Source of the DNA: Pseudeuparius sepicola
Lineage: Eukaryota; Arthropoda; Insecta; Coleoptera; Anthribidae
Length of the DNA stretch: 64,000 nucleotides
Assembly: GCA_963920635.1 (NCBI GenBank)
Contig: OY987302.1
Coordinates: 39,001,500 to 39,065,499, forward strand
Reading direction: 5' to 3'
In this document: positions 42,337 through 51,812 of the stretch, in pieces
How positions within the stretch are numbered: the stretch's first letter is position 1
Layout: every line of letters starts with the position of its first letter
Made by a program: the position numbers and the translations under genes
The notes under the pieces: generated by a model
Told to the model about the DNA's origin: nothing
Seen by the model: the letters and a program-made list of their open reading frames with translations, nothing else
Databases searched by the model: none

Positions 42337-43067
42337 TACAAGGATGATAAGGCTGGCGTGTCCTTTGTCAGGCCAGACCCACCGGAGGTGGTCAGGGGTT
42401 GAGCTTAGGCGAGCGGTATCCACTGATCTAGCTCTCGATCGGAGCTAATTTTATATCCGTCGATTCTGCTGAATCGGCGGTTCGACTTTGGCAGTTCAGA
42501 ATTTAAATTTGGACATACCTAATACCTAAAGTGATAGTTGAATAGTCATATTAAACAGTAGGTGAAATCAAATCAAATTCATGTATTTTAAAAAATATTA
42601 CATACATGAGAGAAAGTATTGTTTCAACAAAAAATATAAAATATATTTGCCACGTTCAGACTCATGCGAAATCCTTTTGAAAAGTATTTGAAAATTAAAT
42701 AAGTACCTACTAAATACGTACTTGATTATTTAAAAAAGTATTTAAATACTAAATACTATTTTGAAATTAAAAGTATTTAAATATTGTAGTAACTCAGTTT
42801 AAATACTGTCTTTGTTTATATACCATATACCTATTTTAAGTATTTAAATACCGAATGTGGTATTTATGGTTGCTACAGATTATTTAAAATACTTTGAAGT
42901 GTTTAAAAACATATTTATTTATGAAAAGAAAAGTAATAGTGCTCGTGGTAGTAGTACTAGGTACCACCTATTATGATATTTTATTTTAATTGTAGTTTAT
43001 TGAGAAGCACAAGTAACTTACCAATAATATATTGTACCTACTGTATTTAATCACAGTCAAAACTCGT
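42337..43067. other. Unassigned; GTATTTAAATAC-rich tract
   Basis: 42670-42900 repeats the motif GTATTTAAATACT and AAATACT in both orientations (at least six near-copies), a low-complexity palindromic tract. No genes. Confidence 0.5.
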
Positions 43068-43548
43068 TGCCTTGATTACCACCTTTATTGTATAGCCTTC
43101 ACAAATCACAAATAAACTTATCAGATACTGTCACTGGCCAAGAATATTCTATCAGCTCCAAAAATCGCACTAAAATCGCGTTATAACCTTCAACTTCCAT
43201 CAGGCCCAATTCCCAGGGCTTATATATTCAAATGGAAGCCTGGAGACTACTCTAGAATATTTCTGGCCAATGACAGATGCACAAATCAAAGTTCTAGCAA
43301 ATTTCTAGAAACTGATGGAAGCTCTACAGAGTTTACAATGGAAACTAAAAGAAAATGGGGCCCTCGGGGCCTCAGACCAACAAAGATGCGACGGAAAATG
43401 CCTCTAAATCAGTCATAAAAATTATAAAACTCTAAGTAGAATACCAAAACTTAAAATTTATCTGCGAAATCTTTGAGTAGGTTAGAAAACAGTGCAGACA
43501 TATTCTTTGAAAGCTGATATAACAACTTTAGAGGCATTTTTCGTCACA
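43068..43548 (-). repeat. 3' LTR
   Basis: On the minus strand it starts TGTGACGAAAAATGCC and ends CAAGGCA (TG...CA). Shared blocks with the other LTR include TTCAAATGGAAGCCTGGAGA and GGTTAGAAAACAGTGCA. Confidence 0.9.
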
Positions 43549-43560
43549 CTGCCCCCCTCT
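43549..43560 (-). other. Polypurine tract
   Basis: Minus strand AGAGGGGGGCAG directly abuts the TG of the 3' LTR, the position where plus-strand DNA synthesis is primed in LTR retrotransposons. Confidence 0.8.
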
Positions 43561-43650
43561 AACATTTAATCGTCCCGATCAAGTTATATGACCTTCAACC
43601 TTCATCTATCTTCTCATGATATAGAGACAACCTGGCGATATTTACTATCT

Positions 43651-45365
43651 TCATCTTTGCTGTCTTATACTATAAACGACATCATTAATCTTGTTCACGA
43701 CGATGTATGGTCCTTCCCAACTTCTGTCGAGTTTGGGACACCGACCTTTTATTCGCTTGCGATTGTATAACCACACTTTGTCACCCACATTAAATTCAAC
43801 ACTGGTTGCTTTCAGATAGTAGCGGATCTTTATCTTGTCAGTTTCTTGATGCAACTTCTTGTCACATCTTCATGAACCAACTGGAGACGCTCTCTGAGGT
43901 GACTCAAGTAGTCATCAGTAGATTCTAGATTTTCTGGTCGGCTGGTTCTGATGTCGATAAGGAGCCTTAGATTTTCTCCGAAAATAATCTTAGCTAGAGA
44001 CTTTTTTGTCGTTTCATGCACAGCGGAACGGTAGGACAATAGAAAAGGCGGTATGCATGTGTCCCAATTACTTTTTTCCTGATTCACTTCCATCTTCGGG
44101 GACATTTCTAAAGTCTTATTGAACCGTTCCACCATACCATCAGACTGGGGTGCAGGGGTGTTGTTCTTGTCTTGGAAATCCCTACCAGGCGGCAGACATT
44201 TTGAAAAATCTCAGGCTTAAAATTGCGGCCCTGATCAGAGTGTAGTTCTCTTGGGACAGCAAAACGACATATCAAATTTTGGAACAAGACCTCTGCGACT
44301 GTGGTAGCCTCTTGGTTGGGGATTGGATAAACTTCTGGCCATTTGCTGAAGTAGTCCATGACAACTAACACATAACGGTTGCCAGATTCGCTGGTTGGGA
44401 ACGGTCCTGCTACGTCGATGGCGATCCTTTAAAAACGAGCTCAGACCAGGTATTGCATCATTTTACCCCTGTTCCTAGTTTTTGGTCCTTTCGCCGAAGC
44501 ACATTCTTCACATTGACGGCACCAATCTTCGACATCTTCCCGAGAATTTACCCAGTAAAACCTCGCTCTAACTTTATTCGAGGTCTTACTAATGCCAAAG
44601 TGTCCACCTACAACGCCTTCGTGCACGGCTTTCAGGACCTCTGACAATCTCTTCTTGGGAACTACTGTTAGAAATAGCTTTTCTTTTCCATCTGGACTTT
44701 CCCAAACTCTCTTTAGTCCCATTGCGCCCAGTATGCCTTTAACTCTGGTGACTAGTCCGAAACATCTTTCATTCAGGTTTCGGTTTATGTCTCACTTTTA
44801 GGTCAAATATTATACCAATAACATGGGATCTTCGCTTTGCTTTCTGGTGATGACTTCCGAATCCCAATTTTCAGGTCAGCGAATAGTAGTTCGTTTACAT
44901 TAAATTAGGTCCGGGTTTTCTCTTAATTCTTGCCCACTACAGTGATGACAGTCTTTAATACAGGGTCTTCTTGACAATGCATCAGCATTCTTATGGTTGT
45001 CCCCTTTGCGGTGTTCTACTTTGAAGTCATATTCCTGCAGCCTTTGCAGCTATCTTGCGACTTGTCCTTCTGGATCCTTGAACTGAAATAGTCATTTTAC
45101 TGATGCGTGATATATTCTTAATACGAAAGGTTGACCATATAAATACTTGTGGAAATGTTCAACGGCCTTGACCACTGCTAGCAGTTCCCTTCTTGTCACG
45201 CAGTAGTTTCTCTCTGGCTTTGACAGAGCTTTACTGAAGTAGGCAATAACTTTTTCTCGCCTTTCCTGCTCCTGGGACAGCACTGCTCCAACACCAAAGT
45301 TGCTGGCATCTGTATCCACGATGCCAGCCAGATCATAGAGGATGTGGTCATGCCTGCTTTTAATT
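43651..45365 (-). pseudogene. pol remnant: RNase H and integrase
   Basis: From right to left: RNase H (DTDASNFGVGAVLSQEQ, then SKALSKPERNYCVTRRELLA and EHFHKYLYGQPFVL), a linker (EYDFKVEHRKGDNHKNADAL, typical of the RNase H end), an integrase zinc domain (GGHFGISKT, RARFYW, CRQCEECASAKGP), an integrase core (MDYFSKWPEVYP with the first Asp, HSDQGRNF with the second, then MVERFNKTL), and a C-terminal region with VGDKVWLYNRKRIKGRCPKL. Several frames are needed (44722-44441, 44371-44108, 44135-43830, 43854-43651). Reverse transcriptase is absent. Integrase would join element DNA to the genome; here it is broken by shifts and stops. Confidence 0.9.
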
Positions 45366-45958
45366 TTGGTACACCCTGTAGCGACAGCTGATTCATCCTC
45401 TCCTCCAGCCGTTACATTCTTCCTTCACTGTTGTCAAATCTTGTTTCTATTTTGTCCAGTTCAGTTTGTACTTTGTACCATCTTAATTTCTGTCTTCAGT
45501 TGGTTTATTTCTTTTTCAACAACCTCTTCAAAGTTGATAATTTTCTTCTGCAATTCCATTTGAATCTCTTCTAATTTCATGTTGCTTTCGTCTCGTCCAG
45601 TTTTAATCTCTACTTTAAGGTCGCTCGCCAGTTTTTCTTGCTTCAAGCTTCTTTCTTCTTCGTTCCTTTTTAATTAGTTCTTCATCTCTTCTTCATTCTT
45701 TTTGAATTCGTTCTTCATTTCTTCTTCATTCTTTTTGAATTCGTTCTTCATTTCTTCTTCGTTCTTCTTTAATTCATTCTTTATTTATTCTTCGTTCTTC
45801 TTTAATTCATTCTTAATTTCTTCTTGAAGATTCTTCATCAATTCGTCTTGTTTCTTTTCTCTTTCTTCGTGTTTCTTGTCCATTTCGTCAAATTTCTTTG
45901 TAAACATTTCCATCAACTTTTCCATCTCCATTGCGGTTTGTTTTCTGGTTGTGGGCAT
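45366..45958 (-). pseudogene. gag N-terminal remnant, coiled-coil
   Basis: The start at 45958 (MPTTRKQTAMEMEKLMEMF) lies shortly after the presumed leader. Long Lys/Glu-rich heptads follow, including four 11-codon repeats of the type NEEEMKNEFKK. The frame has a stop and shift near 45670 and again near 45470 (continuing KVQTELDKIETRFDNSEG, then RMNQLSLQG), and is then joined by deletion to RNase H near 45365. Capsid and nucleocapsid domains are absent. Confidence 0.7.
45694..45825 (-). repeat. Four 33-bp in-frame repeats in gag
   Basis: Plus strand unit start ATTCTTTTTGAATTCGTTCT; copies at about 45694, 45727, 45760 and 45793. Each encodes 11 residues, extending a coiled coil by about 1.5 heptads. 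One copy carries a stop (TTATTTATTC). Confidence 0.85.
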
Positions 45959-46025
45959 TCACCTAGCGGTCTTCTTCAAATCCCACTTCTGATACAAAAT
46001 GTGCCAAATCTCAACAATAACAGTC

Positions 46026-46402
46026 CAAACTATACTAAAATCGAGCAACTCTTACGCCTGGCGTAAACAAGAGCACGTGCGTTGAAATATCTGCCATAGC
46101 CGCACGGAGGTACGACCTTTAGGTATTTAATTTTAGTCTTACAATAATTGTGTACATCAAAATATTTCAGACAAGAATTATTGGCTTAATTAAAATGGTT
46201 CAAAACATCGATCAAATTATTTGTGGCAGTGCCTAAATAGCTGAAAACAACAAGATAAAACCGAATATCTACATTTTTGCGATCGAGCACGTCCCTGTTG
46301 CCGAGTCGGGTGAAATTTTATAGCCTACCGACCAATCGCGGATCGTCATTGAACACGTAGTTTTATTTACGCCAGGCGTAGGGATTGCTCGATTTTACTA
46401 TA
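46026..46402. mobile_element. MITE at the primer-binding-site position of the LTR element
   Basis: CTATACTAAAATCGAGCAAC and ACGCCTGGCGTAAA on the left are inverted on the right (TTTACGCCAGGCGTA, TTGCTCGATTTTACTATAG). CTATA-type flanks on both sides may be the target duplication or part of the ends. It separates the 5' LTR (46405) from the leader, replacing or displacing the primer-binding site. Confidence 0.75.
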
Positions 46403-46404
46403 GT

Positions 46405-46813
46405 TGCCTTGGTTGCCACCTTTATTGTTTAGCCTTCACAAATAAACCTGTCAGATAATGTCACTATCCAATAATAGCCCAGGGCTTACCTATATATTCA
46501 AATGGAAGCCTGGAGATTACTTTAGAATATTCCTTGCCAATGACAGACGCACAAATCATAAAGTTCTAGCATACTTCTAGAAACTTATGGAAGCTCTACA
46601 GAGAAATCAATGAAAACTAAAAGAATATGGGGCCCCGGGGACCTCAGGCCATCAAAAATGCGACGAAAAATGCCTCTAAATTAATCATAAAAATTATAAA
46701 ATTGTATGTAGAATATCGAAACTTAAAATTTATCTGCTAAATCTTTGAGAAGGTTAGAAAACAGTGCAAACATGTTCATTGAAAGCTCAACTTTAGAGGC
46801 ATTTTTCGTTACA
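46405..46813 (-). repeat. 5' LTR
   Basis: Minus strand start TGTAACGAAAAATGCC, end CAAGGCA. About 70 bp shorter than the other LTR, mostly by a deletion corresponding to ~43135-43210. Confidence 0.9.
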
Positions 46814-47529
46814 ATATTGTTACAATGAGCCCATTTTCATTAGCATGTTTTCAACCTAATTATAAGCATTTTTCTTAGTCAAATGATAGTGATAAGTGAA
46901 TAATAAAAATTTATAAATTGCCAGTAAACTGTTTACCTGACAGTTTCTTCACACAGAAATTCAAAGTACCCCCTGAGCTCACCGTCGTCAACGTGAACCT
47001 TGCCTTACTAAATTAAGAAATGACATATCTACGGTCTCTACGGACTACACAAAAACGACTACTTTAAAAAAATTAACCCTGAGAAACATTTTAAAACTAA
47101 AATATATTAAATAGAAGACAAAACAAACTTGAAAAATTTAATTAAGTCCTCGTAAAGGCACACCAGTTTCCTTCACCTGTGTAGTCACAAACAATCTGTC
47201 AAATGTTTAGAAATAAGTGGCGATATGGGGTAACGCCCAGACCTGACAGAAGATTTAATTTTTTTTCATTAGTGTGCAAACCCTAATTCTAACAAAGCAT
47301 CATTTTTCGTCACTCTTGCAATAATTACATATTGTTTCTTCGAGTTTTTCTAATTTAGTCTGCCAACACTTGTTTCTCTTCGCGAGTATACCTAGTTATA
47401 ATATTCAACCATCAAAGCTTCTGACCACCCCATGCGAGTTTTAACCCAAACCCATAAAGCCCCTATCTCTATAGTGTTCATATCTCTGTAATCAATTACA
47501 GACCAAAGACCAACCCTTGCGGTCGATTA
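46814..47529. other. Unassigned
   Basis: No coding or repeat signal. ATATTGTTACAATG just after the LTR repeats its last bases. Confidence 0.4.
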
Positions 47530-47765
47530 TTATGGGATTAGTGAAAATCTGTGGCGGCAAATAGGTGGGGCAAACGGGGCCCGATAATTTTGCCCACATG
47601 TCGCAAGGGGCGTAATGAGATCCGCCGTGTTGCCAGCACGTGGGAAACGGCAAAATAGGGACCAATGGCACGGCTGATAATCCGGAAACGGATTCTGTAT
47701 GGGGTCATCATTAGGAAGATCATTAGAGGGTCGTTGGGCGAGAGGAGATCAGTAACGTAGACAGA
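47530..47765. promoter_or_regulatory. GC-balanced unique block, possible conserved noncoding element
   Basis: High sequence complexity, no repeats elsewhere in the window, and several palindromic or motif-like words (GATAATCCGGAAACGGATT, GCCAGCACGTGGGAAACGGC with CACGTG). The 61-codon minus frame is not recognised. Regulatory function is a guess. Confidence 0.2.
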
Positions 47766-48475
47766 AATTTCTCGATATGGGTTATAAATACGACAAAAAA
47801 GGTAGGTGTACTTTTAAAAACTATCCAAAATTTCTTTACAACTCGCGGATTATTGCAAAACTATTGATCTGGTTTCTTCTTGAATAAAGTATGAAGTTGT
47901 TGATCTAGAGCCTTTTGCGGTTTCACTTAGAGTATCCATACAGTGTTGTACTCGTCACAACACTAGCATCATAGTAGATTGGCTGCCAATTGCTCATTAG
48001 CCAGTAGTTTTAATGCGAAAAACGTGTTAAACAAAAATAAAATAAAATAAAATTGGCTTCAAAATACTTAACTACACCCCATAGATTTTTTGATGCCTAG
48101 TCTCATTCGTCCATACAAGCTTGTTTTCAATGATGAACTCTAAATTCGATATATCGACTTTTCCGTGCATACATTTTGAATTCAGCAACACTTCAGCAAC
48201 ACGCCCGAGTAATATTCTTAATTTAGGCATGTTGTTTTTAGTTCGGAAATAAAAAATAAAAAGAAAACAGAGATTCTTATAAATTACGATCTATTTTTTT
48301 TTTTGTAGAACCGTCGGCCTTCTTTCAGGTATATAGGCTCATTTGCTTTCAACCGCCCAAAACTTTGACATTTGACACATTGTCTACTGTCCTATTCCTG
48401 AAGCTGTTTTGAAACTGATGGCAGTTCTTGTGAATGCCATAATCTCGGTGTATTTATGTACTAGGTGTTTGCTTG
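47766..48475. other. Unassigned
   Basis: No recognisable features. Confidence 0.4.
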
Positions 48476-48696
48476 CAGTGGCGTATCCAGGATTAACGTC
48501 TGGGGGGGGGGGGGCAATCAGTTATAAATAACAAAATTCTATCGATAATTTTAATGAATAAAAACTCAACAAAAACATATTTTCTAAAATAAATAAATAC
48601 AGGGTGTCCGGAAATAAATGCACCAACTTGAAAAATTAAAAAGAAAAATGGAAAATATATGGCGAAAAGTTCATATTAGGCCAGTATATAATTTTT

Positions 48697-49830
48697 GGTA
48701 CCGTAAAACAGGGTTACTTTGCACCACTTTTTTTCCTAATTTTTGAAATGCAAAAGTTAAAATATTTTAAATCCAGTATCGGTATTTTTTTTGTGGAAGA
48801 CAATTGTATAGGTTATAAAATAAGTGTACCTACATTTAGAACTAGGTTTAACGCGTCACTAAAAGGTGGCACTCATTTTAAAATTATGGTGCAAAGTATA
48901 GCATACAAGAGGGATACTTTGCACCATTTGGAATTTGAATTATTTTTAGCCTGTAAACTGACACTAAAGCAAAGAAACCCGACGTAAATATTTACTTTGC
49001 ACCACAATAGATACTTTTTTTCTCTGCATATTTAGTTACTTCATTTGGCCAATAATAGGCATTTAAAGCTGCTATTTTTTATTGGGGTAACAGCCCCCAT
49101 AATATGGGTATATAATGAGAGGGCTTGAAGAGTAGAAAACCATGAAGTTAGTGACATCACACTAAATTCAATATGGCCGCCGCTCCAAGATGGCGGATCA
49201 CATTTTATTTTTAATCCCCTTAATATGGGTATCAAATGAATCAAACGAAAGGGCTTGAAGAGTAGAAAACGATAATGTTAGTGACATCACACTAAATTCA
49301 ATATGGCCGCCGCTCCAAGATGGCGGGTTACATTTTCTTTTCAACCTTTTTATTATTGGTATTAAATGAAAGGGCTTGAAGAGTAGACACCACTGAAAGT
49401 GGTGCAAAGTATCCCCAATTTTCCAGAAAACCATTATTGTAATAAAAAATGATTTTTTCTTCGATTCCAAATTCTAATAACTTTGTTTTTTTTTATTATT
49501 ATATGTATAAACAATAGTGGGTACATGCAATTAAATGTATTCTTACCGTTTCTTATCAGCTAGAAATTCCTTGGCAATGCCATTTTGGGGAACTATAAAA
49601 CAACGAAATTTTGAGGTTAAGATACCGGTAACAGCTGATCAACAGCTGATCAATAGCTGGAGGGCGAGTCTAACCTGTTGCTATTACTTATTGCGGCTCC
49701 ATCTATCAGTAGAAACTGTTATAAAGTGAAAAAATCCAAATTAGAGGAAATAAGTGTCTATAAATAACATTTACAACATTGGTGCAAAGTTATCCTGACA
49801 GGTGCAAAGTAACCCCGTTTTACGGTACCT
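48697..49830. mobile_element. Nested element with GGTACCGTAAAACGGGGTTA-type ends
   Basis: GGTACCGTAAAACAGGGTTA with CTTTGCACC (48697) is inverted at about 49797-49828. GGTGCAAAGTA/TACTTTGCACC recurs at least seven times throughout (48714, 48890, 48912, 48998, 49401, 49780, 49801), so the element is built of repeats of this word. Confidence 0.7.
49070..49400. repeat. Three tandem copies of the AATATGGGTATCAAATGAAA repeat
   Basis: Unit of about 130 bp: GGGTAT(C)AAATGAAAGGGCTT, GAAGAGTAGAAAACCAT, GTTAGTGACATCACACTAAA, TTCAATATGGCCGCCGCTCC and AAGATGGCGG. A related single unit occurs at 4860-5090. Minus frames through it (49041-49244, 49198-49470) repeat SWSGGHIEFSVMSLT and are repeat artefacts. 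Confidence 0.85.
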
Positions 49831-49936
49831 AGATATTATTAATTTTGATATTACAAATCTCGTTTATCTCGACAGCTCTGGGGCGGTTCAATTCCAACCT
49901 TTGCCCCCCCCCCCTGAATACGCCACTGTTTGCTTA

Positions 49937-51179
49937 TGAACACTCGAGAAATCATGAAGGGAAAATATCTCACAGACACTACTAGGTATTTCTATTTTGT
50001 GATTATGTAATGGCAAACTATGATTTTTAAAATGGACAATTTTCGTAATACCACATGAGGGATTGTTTTCATTAAAAATCTGACCCCATGGTATCATTTA
50101 GCATTACTTCAAACCTCTGTATACCAAATTTCACTGAAAAAATCCTATTCGTTTTCTTTGCATAAAGGCTTTATTACAACTGTCGCCCAAACCTACCAAA
50201 CCGTTTATCCCCTTAAAACATGAAGAAAATAAGCAATAAAACGAATTTTCATTATTTTGACGATCTGCATGCCCTTATTAAATTAAATATTTGCGCAACA
50301 TCCCTATATCTATGCGTGTTTTCATCGGCTAATCTCATAATCTCTACCTTTTCTCCTACATTCAGTTTTTCATTATCCATTTTTTGACGCTTAATACCAA
50401 ACCTGTCACTAAATTTACGTAAACTTGTTCGTGTTGCTTTTCATTGCTACCTTGATTTTTCCAATTATTTTCCATGCTTCCCGCGGTAATTTTTGTTACA
50501 AACGGTTTTAAATCGATGAAATCGAGAAATTTTCAGCGCTTCTATATTTATTTTGTCCATGTTTCAAGGCCCACTTGACATCTGTTCGATAAACTGCTTG
50601 TCTTGGGTGGCAATTTCTGTTATACTGAAACTTTTATTAAAAGAGACCCGATCGGTTTTTTATGAAATGAGTATAATAGGCACAGATAGACTAAGAGAAG
50701 GCTACATAAGTTTTCACATGACTCGGTGCATGCGAAATTTTACCAAGTAATGTCTCGACTCTTGCCGTCAAACTGAAAAAACCGGATTGAGTTAACGAGA
50801 CAATTAACTTTTTTATTTTTGACTTTTTAGCAAAGGAAATATTCTTCATAAAAACTTTTCATAAATAAATAAGAGCGACATATAGTTGTTTTTTCCCTGA
50901 TATCAAAGATCATAATATTGAAAATGGAAAGAACTGCGATTTTTAATTTTTAAGAGAAATACAAAAAGACAATATAAGGACATACTGATCGTAAGAAACA
51001 GCTGATGCGGCAAGTAAAAGGCAAAGGCTGCGTACACATGAAATAGTTAACTGCGGGTCTAGAATTCTTATTGGGGCAATTCCAAATCATACATGAAGCT
51101 GGCATTTTGCCATATAGTATTTTTTTCACACCGGAAACAACAAAACGACGACGCGCACTCCACACTTCGCACAATGGAA
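49937..51179. other. Unassigned
   Basis: Short frames only. No element ends were recognised. Confidence 0.4.
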
Positions 51180-51460
51180 TGAAATGCCGAAACGCGTCCG
51201 CATTAACCTCCTTTTTAACCGCAGGTTCAAAATCCACACAATGCATTTTCTTTTTTTAAATTATTACCAACAAATATACATATTTTATTGTTTACGCTTT
51301 TATTTATTTTTTAATTTTACCATAGTAAACTATACAATATGTATTTTTGTTAATAATTAAAAAAAGAAGAAAATGCATTGTGTGGGATTTGAACCTACGA
51401 TGAAATAAATGACGCTTTCATAGGCACGTGCCTTTAACTGTTAAGACTGAATGTACACCA
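51180..51460. repeat. Inverted pair of tRNA-like segments
   Basis: GCAGGTTCAAAATCCACACA then ATGCATTTTC (plus, 51221) is mirrored by GAAAATGCATTGTGTGGGAT then TTGAACCTACGATG (51369). Each carries a box-B-like GGTTCAAA core and pairing consistent with a T-arm, and box-A-like words lie ~60 bp upstream in each orientation. Probably SINE heads or tRNA pseudogenes in head-to-head arrangement. Confidence 0.4.
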
Positions 51461-51808
51461 CGTGCGTGGTGATTCAACATTTTGACCCCTAAAAAATAAT
51501 AAAAAATTTAAACTTTTGGTCAATACAAATTTTAATCTAAGTAATTACTCACATTTTGAGACAAAAATTATTTAAAAATATTTATCGCAATGGCTGTTAT
51601 TAGGCTTTTTGCGCAAATGCTTATAACGGCCATTGTGATAAATATTTTTAAATAATTTTTGTCTCAAAATGTGAGTAATTACTTAGATTAAAATTTGTAT
51701 TGACCAAAAGTTTAAAATTATGCGTGTTGCTCGCTACAGATCGAAAAAAGCCATTTTATGGGTCAAAATGTTGAATCATCACGCACGTGGTGTACATTGA
51801 GTCTTAAG
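51441..51808. repeat. 368-bp near-perfect palindrome
   Basis: TTAAGACTGAATGTACACCA, CGTGGTGATTCAACATTTTG and TCTAAGTAATTACTCACATT on the left are inverted on the right up to 51808. The right arm has an extra ~50 bp (about 51722-51757) absent from the left. Centre near 51605. MITE-like; the left arm overlaps the end of the tRNA-like segment. Confidence 0.85.
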
Positions 51809-51812
51809 CTAC

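Larger units (their letters stand above)
43068..46813 (-). mobile_element. Ty3/gypsy-like LTR retrotransposon, internally deleted
   Basis: Direct LTRs at 43068-43548 and 46405-46813 enclose, on the minus strand, a gag start, RNase H, integrase and a polypurine tract. The order RNase H before integrase fits Ty3/gypsy. Protease, reverse transcriptase and most of gag are deleted, with no env. The LTRs differ by several indels (481 versus 409 bp) and many substitutions, so the insertion is old. No target duplication is visible (CTCGT left, ATATT right). A MITE sits at 46026-46402, where the primer-binding site should be. Confidence 0.9.
48476..49928. mobile_element. 1.45-kb hAT-type non-autonomous element, composite
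   Basis: Ends CAGTGGCGTATCCAGG and, inverted, CAGTGGCGTATTCAGG, followed inside by a poly-G (left) and poly-C (right) run. Flanks TTTGCTTG (48468-48475) and TTTGCTTA (49929-49936) are an 8-bp duplication with one change. The interior holds a solitary TA-CAGGGTGTCC end at 48599 and a nested palindromic element; no hAT transposase remains. Confidence 0.85.

Noticed and set aside
44453..44801. Plus-strand frames over the retrotransposon (44453-44644, 44592-44801)
   Set aside because: They are antisense to the clear integrase and pol reading on the minus strand.
49041..49470. Two minus frames sharing SWSGGHIEFSVMSLT
   Set aside because: They are translations of tandem repeat units.
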